Assembly: GCA_036250225.1 (NCBI GenBank)
Contig: JAPZLL010000002.1
Coordinates: forward strand, 868,001-932,000
Direction of reading: 5' to 3'
Source: Cercophora sp. LCS_1
Taxonomy: Eukaryota; Ascomycota; Sordariomycetes; Sordariales; Lasiosphaeriaceae
DNA length: 64,000 bases
The notes under the pieces were generated by a model. That model made no database searches. It had not been told where the DNA came from and saw only the letters and a list, made by a program, of their open reading frames with translations. The position numbers were made by a program, and so were the translations under genes. Positions within the stretch are counted from its first letter, which is position 1; every line of letters begins with the position of its first letter. Positions 45,104-56,902 of this stretch are shown here, piece after piece.

Positions 45104-46312
45104 TATCGTCGTCCGCCGTCTCATCATGGCCCCATCAAACAAGACGCCCGAAAACAAGCCTTTCTCGAAAATCCATATCCCCTCCATCTCCGAGATCCGA
45201 TTGGTGGGGTAAATATTGGAAGCCACGAGACAGGAAAAAAGTCCTTGGCGGACTCGTCAGGTCGCCCGTGGGCAGCAAGCCCGATTCTCGGGAACGATCT
45301 GCACCAAGCGTTGGAAGAGGTATATGTATGTATGTACAATACATCATGCACGGGTGTTGGCGAAACTTTTTACGGGAAGGACTCCGGGGAATTTGCTCTT
45401 TCGGTCTCGGTAACCCGGCGTTCAAACAGGAATCGCATTTCCAAAAGAAATACGATTACGAATGTGGACGAGACGATGAAATCGGAGCAAGCGAGACACC
45501 GGCTTATCCGCAAGAGGCGGACTTTTCATGTACTCATACGCAATTACATATGCCCTACCTGCAGACAAGCTGCGGCGGGAGGTATCCACGTATGTCAAAG
45601 TGAGACGCGCAGCCTTTGGTCTTCCTTGTGTGAGGAATGGTGGATATTTCTCACTCCGCGATTCAGAAACTCGACCCAAGGTGGCATTCGAGGGATGGAA
45701 GCTTCGGCATGCTACGTATTTGTCGGCCGGCATGATTGGCGCGGTTGATCAGGACCCCGTCCAGGACCCTCCGTCTAAAGCGTCCGTTGACAGCGGCGCT
45801 TCGGCCTTGTGACGGCCGAACTAAATCGGCACTTAACCGCCTTTTGGCTATCTGCCCCCACACTACCGGGCGCAGCTTTTTTTTATTGATTTGTTCGCTA
45901 CATGTTCCAGAAGTGCGCGGAGAGCAAAAAAGAGGGCTCGGGTCCATGGTTTCCCGTCTGCTGGTTCGGTTGACCGGAGCCGGGAGGCAGGCGTTGGGCA
46001 GCATGCGGCTTCGGGGTGGGCCTCTAAAACTGACCGGGGAAAGGGGGTCGAGTTGACTTACACCGAGGAGGAGTCGAGTATCCACGAGCTTGGTTCAACG
46101 GCTCGGGGTTCTAGGACGACGCGTTTTCGCAGCGATTGCGGGAGCTGCCCGTGCCCCTCTTTCCCTTCATTGGAGGACTCAGGGAGCACGAGGTATAAGT
46201 GACGTCTGATGCCCTCCGCCTCTTCCCGTCTCGCGGCCCAAACCCCCCCCACATCCCACTCCTCAAGTCCCTCCGAATCCTCCTCGCCGTCTACTCAGTC
46301 ACTTGGGATAAT
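45104..46312. other. Intergenic region upstream of lad1
   Basis: 1.2 kb. Two overlapping plus-strand frames (45245-45748 and 45528-45812) are open; one contains ICPTCRQAA with a CxxC, but splice support and family resemblance are lacking, so I do not call them. CCGGGG matches to the CreA consensus SYGGRG occur at about 45385 and 46035; such short matches are weak evidence of carbon-catabolite control of lad1. Confidence 0.35.
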
Positions 46313-47509
46313 ATGAGTCCCTCAGTCATTGACGAGGTGGTCGTGCCTTCGGCCACGCCAAAGGCAACAAAGAAGAATATCGGTGTCTTCACCAACCCCA
46401 AGCACGACCTGTGGATCAGCGAAGCGGCGCCGACCGTAGAAAGCGTGCAAAATGGCGACGAGCTCAAAGAGGGACAGGTGACGGTTGCCATTCGAAGCAC
46501 AGGCATCTGTGGGTGAGTGGCCTCCTACCCCTATTTCCCAACGAGCAGACAGCTGATGGGTCTCGTTCTCGACAACAGCTCAGACGTCCACTTCTGGAAG
46601 CACGGCTGCATCGGACCCATGATTGTCGGTGGCGATCATGTTCTCGGTCATGAGTCGGCGGGCGAGATCATTGCGGTCCACCCGAGTGTGACCAGTCTCA
46701 AGGTTGGCGACCGCGTCGCCATTGAGCCCCAGGTCATCTGCAACGAGTGTGAGCCATGCCTCACAGGGAGATACAACGGGTGCGAGCGGGTCGACTTCTT
46801 GTCAACACCTCCTGTGCCCGGGTTGCTGCGACGATATGTCAACCACCCTGCGGTCTGGTGCCACAGGATTGGGAACATGTCGTACGAGAACGGCGCGATG
46901 CTGGAGCCGTTGTCGGTCGCCCTCGCGGGTCTGCAAAGAGCCCAGGTCACACTGGGTGACCCTGTTCTCGTTTGCGGTGCAGGCCCCATCGGCTTGATCA
47001 CGATGATCTGCCTCAAGGCGGCCGGGGCTTGCCCGCTGGTGATTACCGACATCGACGAAGGCCGGTTGAAGTTCGCGAAGGAGGTGTGCCCTGAGGTCAT
47101 CACGCACAAAGTAGAGCGAGCGAGCGCCGAAGATGCCGCAAAGGCAATTGTGAGCAAGTTCGGAGGGATTGAGCCAGCCCTGGCGATCGAGTGCACTGGA
47201 GTTGAGAGCAGCATCGCGGCGGCGATTTGGGCGGTAAAGTTTGGCGGGAAGGTCTTCATTATTGGCGTTGGCAAGAACGAGATCCAGCTCCCTTTCATGC
47301 GCGCCAGCGTCAGAGAGGTCGACCTTCAGTTCCAATACCGCTACAGCAACACGTGGCCCAGGGCCATTCGACTGGTTGAGAACGGAGTCGTTGACCTGTC
47401 CAAACTCGTGACGCACCGCTTCCAACTGGAGGATGCTTTGAAGGCCTTTGATACCGCCTCAGACCCCAAAACAGGCGCAATTAAGGTTCAAATTCAAAGC
47501 CTGGACTAA
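46313..47509 (+). CDS. lad1: L-arabinitol 4-dehydrogenase
   Basis: Two exons, 46313-46512 and 46579-47509, giving 376 aa. It is a zinc-dependent medium-chain dehydrogenase with catalytic zinc ligands Cys66 (GICGSDVH), His91 and Glu92 (LGHESAGE). The structural zinc is held by Cys121, Cys124, Cys127 and Cys135. The WKHGCIGPM segment and STPPVPGLLRRYVNHPAVWC are hallmarks that separate fungal LAD from sorbitol and xylitol dehydrogenases. The Rossmann motif GAGPIG is followed by TDIDEGRL, whose Asp favours NAD+ over NADP+. LAD converts L-arabinitol to L-xylulose in fungal L-arabinose catabolism, in the cytosol. It is slightly longer than the Neurospora enzyme because of an N-terminal extension of about a dozen residues. 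Confidence 0.93.
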
Positions 47510-48069
47510 TTATTATCAGTTGGGTTGGTTGAGCTCGAAGGAAGCGACCGGCCCAAGTCCGAGTCAAGATTCAGGGACCAAAGGGAGAGAGAGATGGAAG
47601 GGCGAAGGCAAGATCTTTTCGGCATCTGCATGTCGATGCATGGTTTGTTCGCATGATTAGATAGCATTTATCGCTGGAATTGACTAATAGCGCGTTGATT
47701 GAATAGATTGGAGTCAGTCTGGAAAGAGTGAGTGGTTGTTGCTGCGCGGCGTGTGAGAAGCTGTTGGTGGAGTTGGGGTTTGGGTGCTTGTCGGGAGCTT
47801 TTGGGGTCAATTGTGCCGCCTGATTGGCCAGCCACTTTGCCGAAATCTCAGATCTTCCGAGCTTCCCCCAAAATTTCTATCTTCCCGGACCCGTTTCCAA
47901 CGTTTCCAATCGCCAGCCAAGTGCGCGATATCCTCTTCACGACCACCATCCGCAACCTCCCCGGCGGCCACCGATCATCTCCGCTCCACACGTCTCGTCC
48001 ACCCCTCTTGGACGCATCCCCCTCCGATCGACCGCCGCGCACGGCCTCAATCGCTAATTTCTAATCGCC
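47510..48069. promoter_or_regulatory. lad1 3' flank and atp20 promoter
   Basis: 560 bp between two plus-strand genes, with a C/T-rich leader before the atp20 ATG. An ATTGG (CCAAT box on the minus strand) occurs at about 47823. No gene seen. Confidence 0.4.
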
Positions 48070-48887
48070 ATGTCGTTCGCACTCGTGACGAGGCGATCGG
48101 GCCTCACCCTCGGCCGCCGCATGGTCCGCTTCGAGTCGACCTCAACCACAACAAAGGCCGCCGAGACTGCCAAACAAACAGCGGCCAAGGCTCAGGCCAC
48201 CGCGTCCGAGTATACCGCCAAGGCTACTCAGGGTCTCTCGCGTGTCGCGGCGGCTGCCGGGCCTGCTGTCGCCAACGCCGCAAAGGGTGCCGCGGGTGCT
48301 CTGGGACGTGTGGGTGGCCGGACTGGAAAGCTGGTTGGCTTCATTGAGCGTATGGAACCCGTCATACTACGGCGCAGGAGTTTGGGCAGGCCTGGTGTTC
48401 TGCACCTCGCTGCCCCGACAATGCCCGATCAGGACTGCAGATGCTGACAGTTTACCGATAGGTCAAATCCCCTTCGTCGTTTACTACTCCAAGGTCGCCG
48501 TTGAGCTCTCCAAGATTGTCTTCAAGGGCCAGGCCATGACCCCACCGTAAGTATCTGTCTCGGCCCGCTGTCGAGAGGAGTAGTGATCCCAAATGACGAC
48601 ATATTTGATAACTAACGGCTGCTGTCAGGCCCGTCAACACCTTCCAGACCTACTTCCAGAACTTGTGGAAGCAGGCACAGAACCCCAGCGCCCTCATCAA
48701 GAGTGTACAGAAGGCCGCCCCCTCATCCGGCTCCGCCGCCCAGCGCGTGCGTGGTATCTCCAGGACACAGGTGGTGGCTGGCGGTGTTTTGTTGGCCGAG
48801 TGCCTGGGTTTCTTCACCGTTGGCGAGATGATCGGCAGGCTCAAGTTGATCGGTTACCACGGCGAGGTTGCCCACGCTGGCCACTAA
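48070..48887 (+). CDS. atp20: Mitochondrial F1Fo ATP synthase subunit g
   Basis: Three exons: 48070-48349, 48462-48546 and 48629-48887, giving 207 aa. The first ~35 residues are Arg/Ser/Thr-rich without acidic residues, as in a mitochondrial presequence (TRRSGLTLGRRMVRFEST). An Ala/Lys-rich amphipathic region follows. The conserved body is QIPFVVYYSKVAVELSKIV, then PVNTFQTYFQNLWKQA. The C-terminal membrane helix is VVAGGVLLAECLGFFTVGEM, with the G-rich face used for subunit packing. Subunit g sits in the inner membrane and stabilises ATP synthase dimers that shape cristae; it is not needed for catalysis. Confidence 0.93.
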
Positions 48888-51285
48888 GCACTAGACTTGC
48901 ATAATCTAGGGTCAGCAGCAAGGGTTTCGTTTTCGTTGGGTCAATGCTAGACAGCTGGCCCAAGGGCCGGCAGGGATATATTTCGATTGATGACAGTGGC
49001 CAGGGGAAAAACAAAAGGAAGCAATACGAGGTTTGGCGGGAGGGTTGTGATGTCAATGGGATAGACAGCATGGCGCATCGGAGACAGCCGCTCATCTTGA
49101 ATTCGCCGACCTTGGGGTGAGTTACGAGAGGCCTCGCTCGGACAATGAGACAGAAACGCGGCCGCATCAAAACAGGCCCACAACCAACAACAATGACCGA
49201 GGACACGGGGATCTGGGGTCTGGGGCCAGACGGGAGTACAAAGATTCGCTTGCTCCCTGTTGTATATTTGTTTTTCTCTCTTCTCCCCCCTTCTATCGAT
49301 GGCCGACGACGAGGGGGGCGGAGACCCGTTGCGCGTTTGGGTTTCATTTGTTCCGTCCTGTACAACTAGGTCAACCGCATGGTGGGTGTCAATCAAAGCC
49401 AGATTAACGTGACGTTTGCTGTCTTTACTGGACCGCGGGAAGCATCCATCTGTCCAGGGCTCTCTCCACCATCACCCACTCGTTTGTCTGCCTACTATGG
49501 TGCGTCATATGCATGCCATGCACATACTAGTCACACCAGTCCGCTTCACGAGCATTGAACTAAACCAGAGGGTGGGTGGTCGGGAACGTGTAGCCTGTCA
49601 AGACCGCCAGGGCAAGACGCGCAACAACTGGGTGTTCACAATCAAGTGACCCTTGCATCCGCATATCACTCAAGTCCGGCAGGACCTCACAGCAAGCCCA
49701 AGCCCGTAACCTCCCCTACCGCACCTCAAGCACTCACATCCGCGATGCAGTTGGCTCGAATGTGCAGATATGTACTCACCTCACCCCCTGTACAGTGCGC
49801 CAACATCCAGTCTTTGTCCGCCTCGAGACGAAGCGTAGTGGTTGGGTCCAGCTGTGGGTGGGTATTGCACGTCCAAGCGAGCACGGGTGACTGGGTAGGG
49901 TGAGGCAGGCGGGCAGGTACAACTGTCATCTGTGAGTGGACAGGAAGAGAGAGGAGAGCCCGCCAGCCGGCAGGTTGCGCTCGCTGTTCGCTGTTCGCTG
50001 TTCGCTGGCTGGATGGCTGAATGGCTAGGTGGTGCGACCTGAGTGGTGTATTCCCTCCCTCGCTCGCCTTGCTTCCGGTCAGGCACGATTACCTAGTCCA
50101 TTTCATTCTGATCATCGCGGTAGCCGACTTGTTTGATGCGGATATGGCATCTTCACTATTCATCCTCATGGTATTGTACCAAGCCCGTCGTTCTGAACGT
50201 AGGTGAAACCCAACAAAACGCTCATCCAACGTCCAGCGTAAGAACATGAAGTGGAGAGATCACAAGTGAAAGCAGAGGAGCCCGAGGAGAAACAAGAAAA
50301 AATGCAACCCATCGGGTCTAGTCCAGTCCCAGTGGAACTGTCCCACCATCCAGCCAGAGCGAGCGAGATATGCAGTAGTCACCACGGTATACCTGAGCGA
50401 GTCCCAGAGATCCGGGTACATTGCCAGGTACCTGGTAGCTACTCCGTCACCGTGTACAGAATGAGGGACTCTTGGTCATCGCTGGATATTACTCTAACGG
50501 GCCATCGGCAGCGTCATTAGGGGGCCCGGCCAGTCAAGCCAGCAGACCTACATAGCCTCTCATTCTCTGCCACATACTCGAGCATCGTCCGTCCCCGGCA
50601 CTGTCAAAGAGCTCCCCCTCCGTTTGCAGCCATCAAGCCCGCCACTTCGCTTGATATTGGTCGTGTACCTGGGGTATAGAAGATGGCTCGGTCATTTGAT
50701 GTTGAGAGATTTTGCAAGCCAGCCAATCTATTTACCAGCGTTAGGCACCACTCTCGCCGCTACTTCGGGGCTGTTGGCAAGACCCCAAGGTCACCACCCA
50801 ATACGTAAACGCACAGAAAACACATCTACTGAGCTAAACATTTTGATAACTTGATCAACTATCACTAAAAACACGCCCTATCTGCGATCGTTGACCTGGG
50901 ACTACATGCCGTTTCGCTCACCCAACCCTAGCCCGCCCATGGATTTCGGACGGTGTATCCAACCGAGCCGTGGTCGTAAAGCTCACTCGAGGAACAGCCT
51001 TGTGTCGGACGTGATCATTTCCCACGGTGGCTGGCTCAACAGTATATGCCGCCAAACCCGAGCACATCCCGACTTGGTACCCTTACTTCCATGGATGACC
51101 ACAGAGAAGGGGCCCGGCTTGCCGATTAGATTCTTGGTGCAGGCGATAGAGAGACCAGCGCATTGATAGTGTCCGTTGCACCACTCGGATCTGAGCATAG
51201 GTGTGCTCCGAAGGTTACGGTGATTTCCCCCCTGTTGGCAGTGAAATCGGATACAAAGCATGGGCCAAAGCTCCGCAGTTATAGC
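48888..51285. other. Gene-poor interval, atp20 / laeA 3' ends
   Basis: 2.4 kb between convergent genes, unusually long for convergent neighbours here. Only short, unconvincing frames occur, together with the small tandem repeat listed separately. No RNA gene was recognised. Confidence 0.45.
49987..50007 (+). repeat. Short tandem repeat, 3 x TTCGCTG
   Basis: Three perfect copies of TTCGCTG with one imperfect copy before, followed by imperfect TGGCTGRA-type octamers. It is in intergenic DNA. Confidence 0.85.
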
Positions 51286-52983
51286 TTACTGCGGGCGTCT
51301 AGCAGTGAATACGTGCCTGAAAGCGGTTAGTCTCCGGCCATGCCACAAAGTCGGAAAAAGTGGCCGCCCAAACTCACATTGTAAAATAGGTGTGGATCTT
51401 GAGTGAGCGAGCCTCCAACAACACCTTGTCGAGGAGGCTGGTGATCTCGGCAGGCGTCTTCCCATGACCACGAGAGAGGGGAGCCAAGCTGAGCGCCTGA
51501 AGACCCTGCGTGAACCCGAGATTGAACCATCTGCCGATCTCTTTCCCGCGCGAGTCCTCGGGCCAACCATTGATAGCAAAGTCAAAAACTTCCTCCTTCA
51601 CGTCGACCAGGCCGGCGTCTGTCATTTGCTTTTTGGTGACGTTGCCATCGATTCGCATCGGTCGGTCGAATCCATCCATGGCATCGAATACCAACTCTGC
51701 CCACTGCGAGAGGTACGAGTTTGGCGGGAGCGTGCCATCACGGGAACGCGGAAGCCAATTGATCTCCACCTGCTCAACAAAACCGTAATATGGTCTCAGG
51801 TGACTGAGAGAGCTGTCAACGATGGCTTCATCGTTGTCAAGGATGGATAGTCTTACCGGTAAATCTCTTGGTACAGTCTAGGCCAGTTCAGAACACTGCC
51901 GCCTAGTGTGCGTAGATGGACAAGATCCCAGGTGCCAGGCTCCAGGTCTTGCCATGGCGTTTCAATATCCATTTGCAGAAACCGGATATTTGGGGGTATG
52001 CTATTCACCATGTCACGTTAGACCAGCACCAGAATTCCGGGGAGGTCCACAAACAATTCTGGTTGAATCAAGTTGAGATCCATGCCAGTGACATGCCCAC
52101 GGGGATACAACCTGGGAGATGGGGCTTAGCATGAGATTACCCACACGACTGAGAAGCTTACTCGGCAATGTCAATCGCCCAGATACCGGTGCCGCATCCC
52201 AGATCGATGACTCGTGGCGACTCCTTGTTATGAATGGGGGCAGTAAAATGTTGCTCGCGACGCATTATCATGAAGAACTTGTGAAAGATATCCATCCTAT
52301 CCAGTTCAGGCTTGGATTTGTCAACATCGCATTCACTCTCTCGCCATATGCTGGTAGTTCAATTCCTACCTCGTCGATGGGAAACATGTACTTCCCCTTC
52401 TTGAAGGTGCCATAGTATCGGCCATTCTCCTGGTAGACTTGGGTGGTAGCAGGGGCGGTTGGCAGAGGAGCGGTAGACACAGGTATCCGCTCTCTGTTAG
52501 CCGGCCGACTGGGTCAGCGTCATTCACGAACTTAACAGGTTCAACATACTGGTGATTTTCCATCTTTTTGTCGTCGGCCAGGTTGAGAATAGCCCCAGAC
52601 TGACCTAGAGGGCGAGTCGAGGACTGAACACGAGGTTGATCGTCCAGTCCATGGGGTCCCGACGATTGATTTACACGCGCCACGGTGAAGCGGGTGAAAT
52701 GAAGAGTGCTAAAACGAAAACGTTAGATTCCCAGGGTTTGTTTAGCCGTCGTCTTGCCAAGCGGCTGTGTAGTGTGAGAAAAGTAGAGTGAAGACGGTGT
52801 CAAGCGGGAAAACGGTGCAAGGTATAAGTAGCATGAAAATATCCGTGGAACAGTGACAAAGCCAACCGCAAAAGAATGTGGTGTTGAAGGCCGGTCTGAG
52901 ATGGGGGCCGTTGTGGATGAAATAACATGTGTGGCGTTGGGTTGGCCGGAATGCCATGCCATGGAATTGCTGGATTGATCCAT
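51286..52983 (-). CDS. laeA: LaeA-type methyltransferase, global regulator of secondary metabolism
   Basis: Six exons are firmly placed: 52370-52493, 52162-52310, 52055-52111, 51857-52000, 51378-51812 and 51286-51316. They are preceded by an exon ending at 52550. Conserved LaeA blocks appear in order. NGRYYGTFKKGKYMFPIDE and DRMDIFHKFF come first. The SAM-binding motif VIDLGCGTGIWAIDIAE follows, then the PPNIRFLQMDIE block and WDLVHLRTLGGSV. WFNLGFTQGLQALSLAPL and a C-terminus of the HVFTARRPQ type close the protein. LaeA works in the nucleus with VeA/VelB, linking light response, development and gene-cluster expression. The 5' end is unresolved. The exon ending at 52550 is open back to 52683 without an in-frame ATG before MENHQ. 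A Ser/Thr-rich first exon from ATG 52983 (MDQSSNSMAWHSG) is the best candidate start. Confidence 0.88.
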
Positions 52984-55900
52984 GATCCATAGCCGCCCTG
53001 CGTTTCCTCCAAGCCTAGTGGGTCGGGGGGTGGGACGTCCCGCAGACTGGAACAAACCTGGGGAGCAGGAACGGCAACGAAGTGGGAGGGAAAGGGGCGT
53101 GGGATGGACGGGCGGGAAGGGTCGGGTAAAAACATCAGTAGAAATCCACCGATGAACATCTGTTGAGGCTGATTGACACAAAAACACGGGCGCAAAAGAG
53201 CTGGCCAGCCCCATTGCCAGAAGTGAGTGGTGCTGAAGCCCGTGAGGGAGGGGACGGGAGGGAAAGGGTTGGGTGGCAGAAGAGGCCGCAGTCGCTCACT
53301 CACTCACTAAAGAAAGTGTAATTGGCGAGCTCGAAGACCGAGAGGCTTTCGCTGCTTGGAGTAGAAATAGCGATTGAGGGTCAAGACGTGAGACTTTTTT
53401 GCGTCGGAGTTGAAGGGGGATTTGACTGTGGCCGATGGCAATGAGACCTCGATGTTGGCAAGTTGTGGTTGTTTAAATTTTTCAGGCCGGCCTGGAGATT
53501 GCGCGCCGATGAGATGCCGTCGAGCCTGCCGTGAGTGTGGACCAAAAAGGGAAGGGGGCAGGGCTCCTTTATAACGCCCGACGTCGCAATGATGCAGGGC
53601 CAGGCGGCGCTGACGAGCAGTGTGGCCTGCAGCGCAGCAAGAAATCACCCTGGCCTGCTGTGCCCTGCTGGCCAGCCCACCGAAGGTGAGCGTTGCTCTG
53701 CGTGTTGTCCCGGTTGGTTTGCCCTGGAATCTTGCTCCAAAGTCGGTGAAGGATCCGGTTGCAATGTGTTGGCAACTATACGTGTACCTGGGCTAAGTAG
53801 CTAGGTAGCAATTGGGGCGAAAACGAGATAACTGCTATGTTTGTTGTTGAGTAGGTGCAGCGACCGGCTTTCAGGCCTGCGCGGCGTCGAGAGTGTTTTA
53901 GCCAAGGTCCGACAGCACCTGATGCTAAATTGCCGTGTCCCGTCTTCTGGTCACAGTTCGCGGTCACAATAAACTTGAAAGTAAAACAAACGCCGAGGGG
54001 GTTGCGAGGTATCAACAGTTCGGCGCTTTCCCCGAACTCTAAGATGGGACCAGGAATGTGGGGTCGGGAGGCTTCGGTGGCGGGGGTTAATACCCATCCC
54101 GGGATGCGACTTCCCAGGTTGATCTCTCGCAAGCTCAAGTACCTCCCAGGTTTAGCTCGTTGCGCAAAACGCACCTGCCCCAGAATGAGAAGAAGCTACC
54201 TTGATACCTTCCAGCAGACCAAGTGCGTCCTGGCAGACGGCACAAGTGCAAGCTCACGACTTGCGCTTCCGGGCTTCTCGATCCCCCAAAGAAAAACAAA
54301 GAAAAGCCGCGCCGGGCTGCGGTTTCCCGTCCGTTGGCCAGGGTTCGACAGTGGCTGCGACCCCAGCATGGAAACTAGCCGCGCTCTCCCGCCCTTTGCC
54401 CGCGCGTCGCGCACAGTGGCCGCTCACTCTACCAACGCATCGGTTTCGTTCGCACATGCTCCCAGGCTTAGTTGCTTCGGCTAGGTGCGTATTTGCTGGC
54501 TTAGTTGTCATGTTACTATCAATCGAATAGAGGCCGGCAGCCTCAAGGTACACAACACCCAGAAGTCGCAATCCGCGGTTCTCGAGTGCCAACTGGTGTG
54601 GCGTCAGTGCTGCAACCTCCCGTATCCCACCGCCCGGCTCTCAATGCTGCCCACCGATTCTCTACGTTCTGCGAAGGAGCAACCAACCATAGAATGAACC
54701 CTGATCCTGCGCAACCTGCAGACCGCACCCACTGGCCCCAAAGCCCGAAGAATTCGGGAGAACAAGGGCAAACTTGCCTCGACATCCCTGCCGCGCGCAA
54801 GACAAAGACAATAACCAGGCAGTGCCCGGTTGGTTCACGGCCCCAAGGCGGGTTCCGGTGTTCTCGGCCGCGAACAAGGAATCCGCGTGAGGGAAAGGGA
54901 ATGTCCTGCTTACCTTCCTACTGTGTAGATACATAAAAGCTGGCTTCGGCCGGCAAATAAGAGGTCCTCGCAAAACACTATTAAGAGCCGGTCAGGAGAC
55001 GCGAATGGATTGGGTATACACGAAGCGCATGTCTAAGCCAGGTACCTCGCATGGGCTCGTGCTGTCCACTGTGGCAGCCCGGGATACACTCCACGCTGCC
55101 AGCCAGGACGCTACGCATTTCAACAGCACAGTGCCTTGGCCCCCTGCCACTTGAGAGGGTCGAAGCGCCAGACGAGTCAGGAATAGGCCCAAGAGTCGGA
55201 TCCAAACTGTCGGGTCCATCAAAGCCAATCATATCGCAGCTGGGTCATAGGTGCGGCACAGCGCCCGCCGCAAATTAATGACCCTTGCAGCCGAAACAGG
55301 AAGATGCAAGTGCCTCGGGCAGTGTCTGGACCAACGATCTATCTCGTCCTCTCATCATAAATCAAGACCGAAAGATTGCAGCCGTTCTGAACAATTAATC
55401 CGTACATGCACGCGATCCAGCAATGCGGCCGGGGAAAACATACAGAATCCACTGCCAAAAACGGAGCTCCCTCGACCAAGGCGACCCAGCCTCAGTGACG
55501 GTGGCGACCCGGAACAGCAGGATCGAGGATGTGATGGGCGAGCCTGCATCCGATCCTGCAAACCGTCACCCTCTAACTCCTTGTAGAGTAGTCCTTACTG
55601 ATCCGGGTGATGAAAACAGAAAGACCTCGGTGGTCCTCCGCCAAGCGACCCGGGTCCCTTGTTCGGATCCCTTTCAACTTTCGAGGCCTCGCTTTCATTC
55701 GTTACCAGTGGACTGGTCACCCCCGCTCAGGGCCGCTGGCCCTCCCCCCCAGCCATGCCCAAGCCGTCAGGAAGTCGTGCATGCTCTCATCTTTTCCATC
55801 AGGTTGGTCTCGGTTCCGTGACGGAGACTGGGAGGATAACTGCGCCCAACTGCCACCCTTTGTCACCTTTGCGCCCGGAGTAGACTCGTTTTCGAGCCAA

Positions 55901-56902
55901 TCACTTGCTTTTCCACCGACAGTGCTGTTACATTGGATCCGTATTGCCAGTTTTTCCCGAACTGTCTTGTCTCGTTACGCCTCACGAGTTTGCCCAAAGG
56001 GCCTTTTCATGATGGTGGGGTGGGGCACGACATCCCCCCGCGCCCCAGGCCTCTGGGACCCGGTCATCCTTTGCAGATGTGAGCCGAACGGACAGCGCGC
56101 AAGCAAGCAACAAGACCGCAATTAGCGATGAGGTCTGACCGCCTTTCTCACAGCTGAGGCAGTTGGAGGCGAGGCGGGTGAAGTCTGAGCACGCAGCACG
56201 AGCACTCCGCCCAGAAAACCGGGACGTGTTGCGCCCGGTCGACTATACAGGAGAACCACGTAGCCGTCTTCGGAATGACTCGGGTCGGCGGTGCACCCGA
56301 CATTTCACACCTCACATTACGCGGAAGGTATCGAGTTGAACCCAGAGGTCATCTCCCCTGCTTTGGCAGAGCGCGTAGAACGGCTTCCTCCGTGTTGTAA
56401 CGCGTCTCTCCCCGGCTTAGTGTTTGCATTTTTTTTTAGTTTGGTATGAGATCAACAAGTCCCTCGCAGCCGCCACCGTACGACATCGTCCACTACTGGG
56501 TGGATCACTTGCGGCGCTTCTCTACGCTGATCTACGCTGATCGGACCTCTTTCCGATCGGAAAGCTTGATAAGACCACGCCCTCAACCCAATTCGGAACA
56601 TAAACTATCAAGTGAACCACTTCTTTGCGGAGGAGAGCGCTATGGATATTGTGGTATGTAGCTTCCCTTGTCACTTAATCCCAAGATCATGGCAAGCGTC
56701 ATGTTCATTCTAGAAGAATCAGGCTCGCCTCACCAATTCCCTAATGGCTGCGTGAGGCTAGGCGATACCGTTCATAGATCACCCAGTGGGTATCATAACA
56801 AATGACTTTTACATCTGAGGTTGTCCACAATTCAACCAACTGTCAGCCTATTCCAACACACCTTTTTCTGTTACCAAACTCACTTCGTCCGCCTTCTCAG
56901 TG
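52984..56902. other. Gene-poor interval upstream of laeA
   Basis: 3.9 kb containing the laeA upstream region and the 3' flank of the permease gene. Open frames up to ~209 codons (for example 53855-54484) overlap opposite-strand frames and lack motifs. No repeat or RNA gene recognised. A long regulated promoter or 5' leader for laeA is a reasonable reading. Confidence 0.45.

Noticed and set aside
45245..45812. Overlapping plus-strand frames, one with a CxxC (ICPTCRQAA)
   Set aside because: Two frames compete, no paired zinc ligands, no clear splice support; left as intergenic.
46648..47425. Long minus-strand frames of 216 and 207 codons
   Set aside because: Shadows of the lad1 coding sequence.
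53855..54484. 209-codon plus-strand frame upstream of laeA
   Set aside because: No motif, random-looking composition, and overlapping frames on the other strand.
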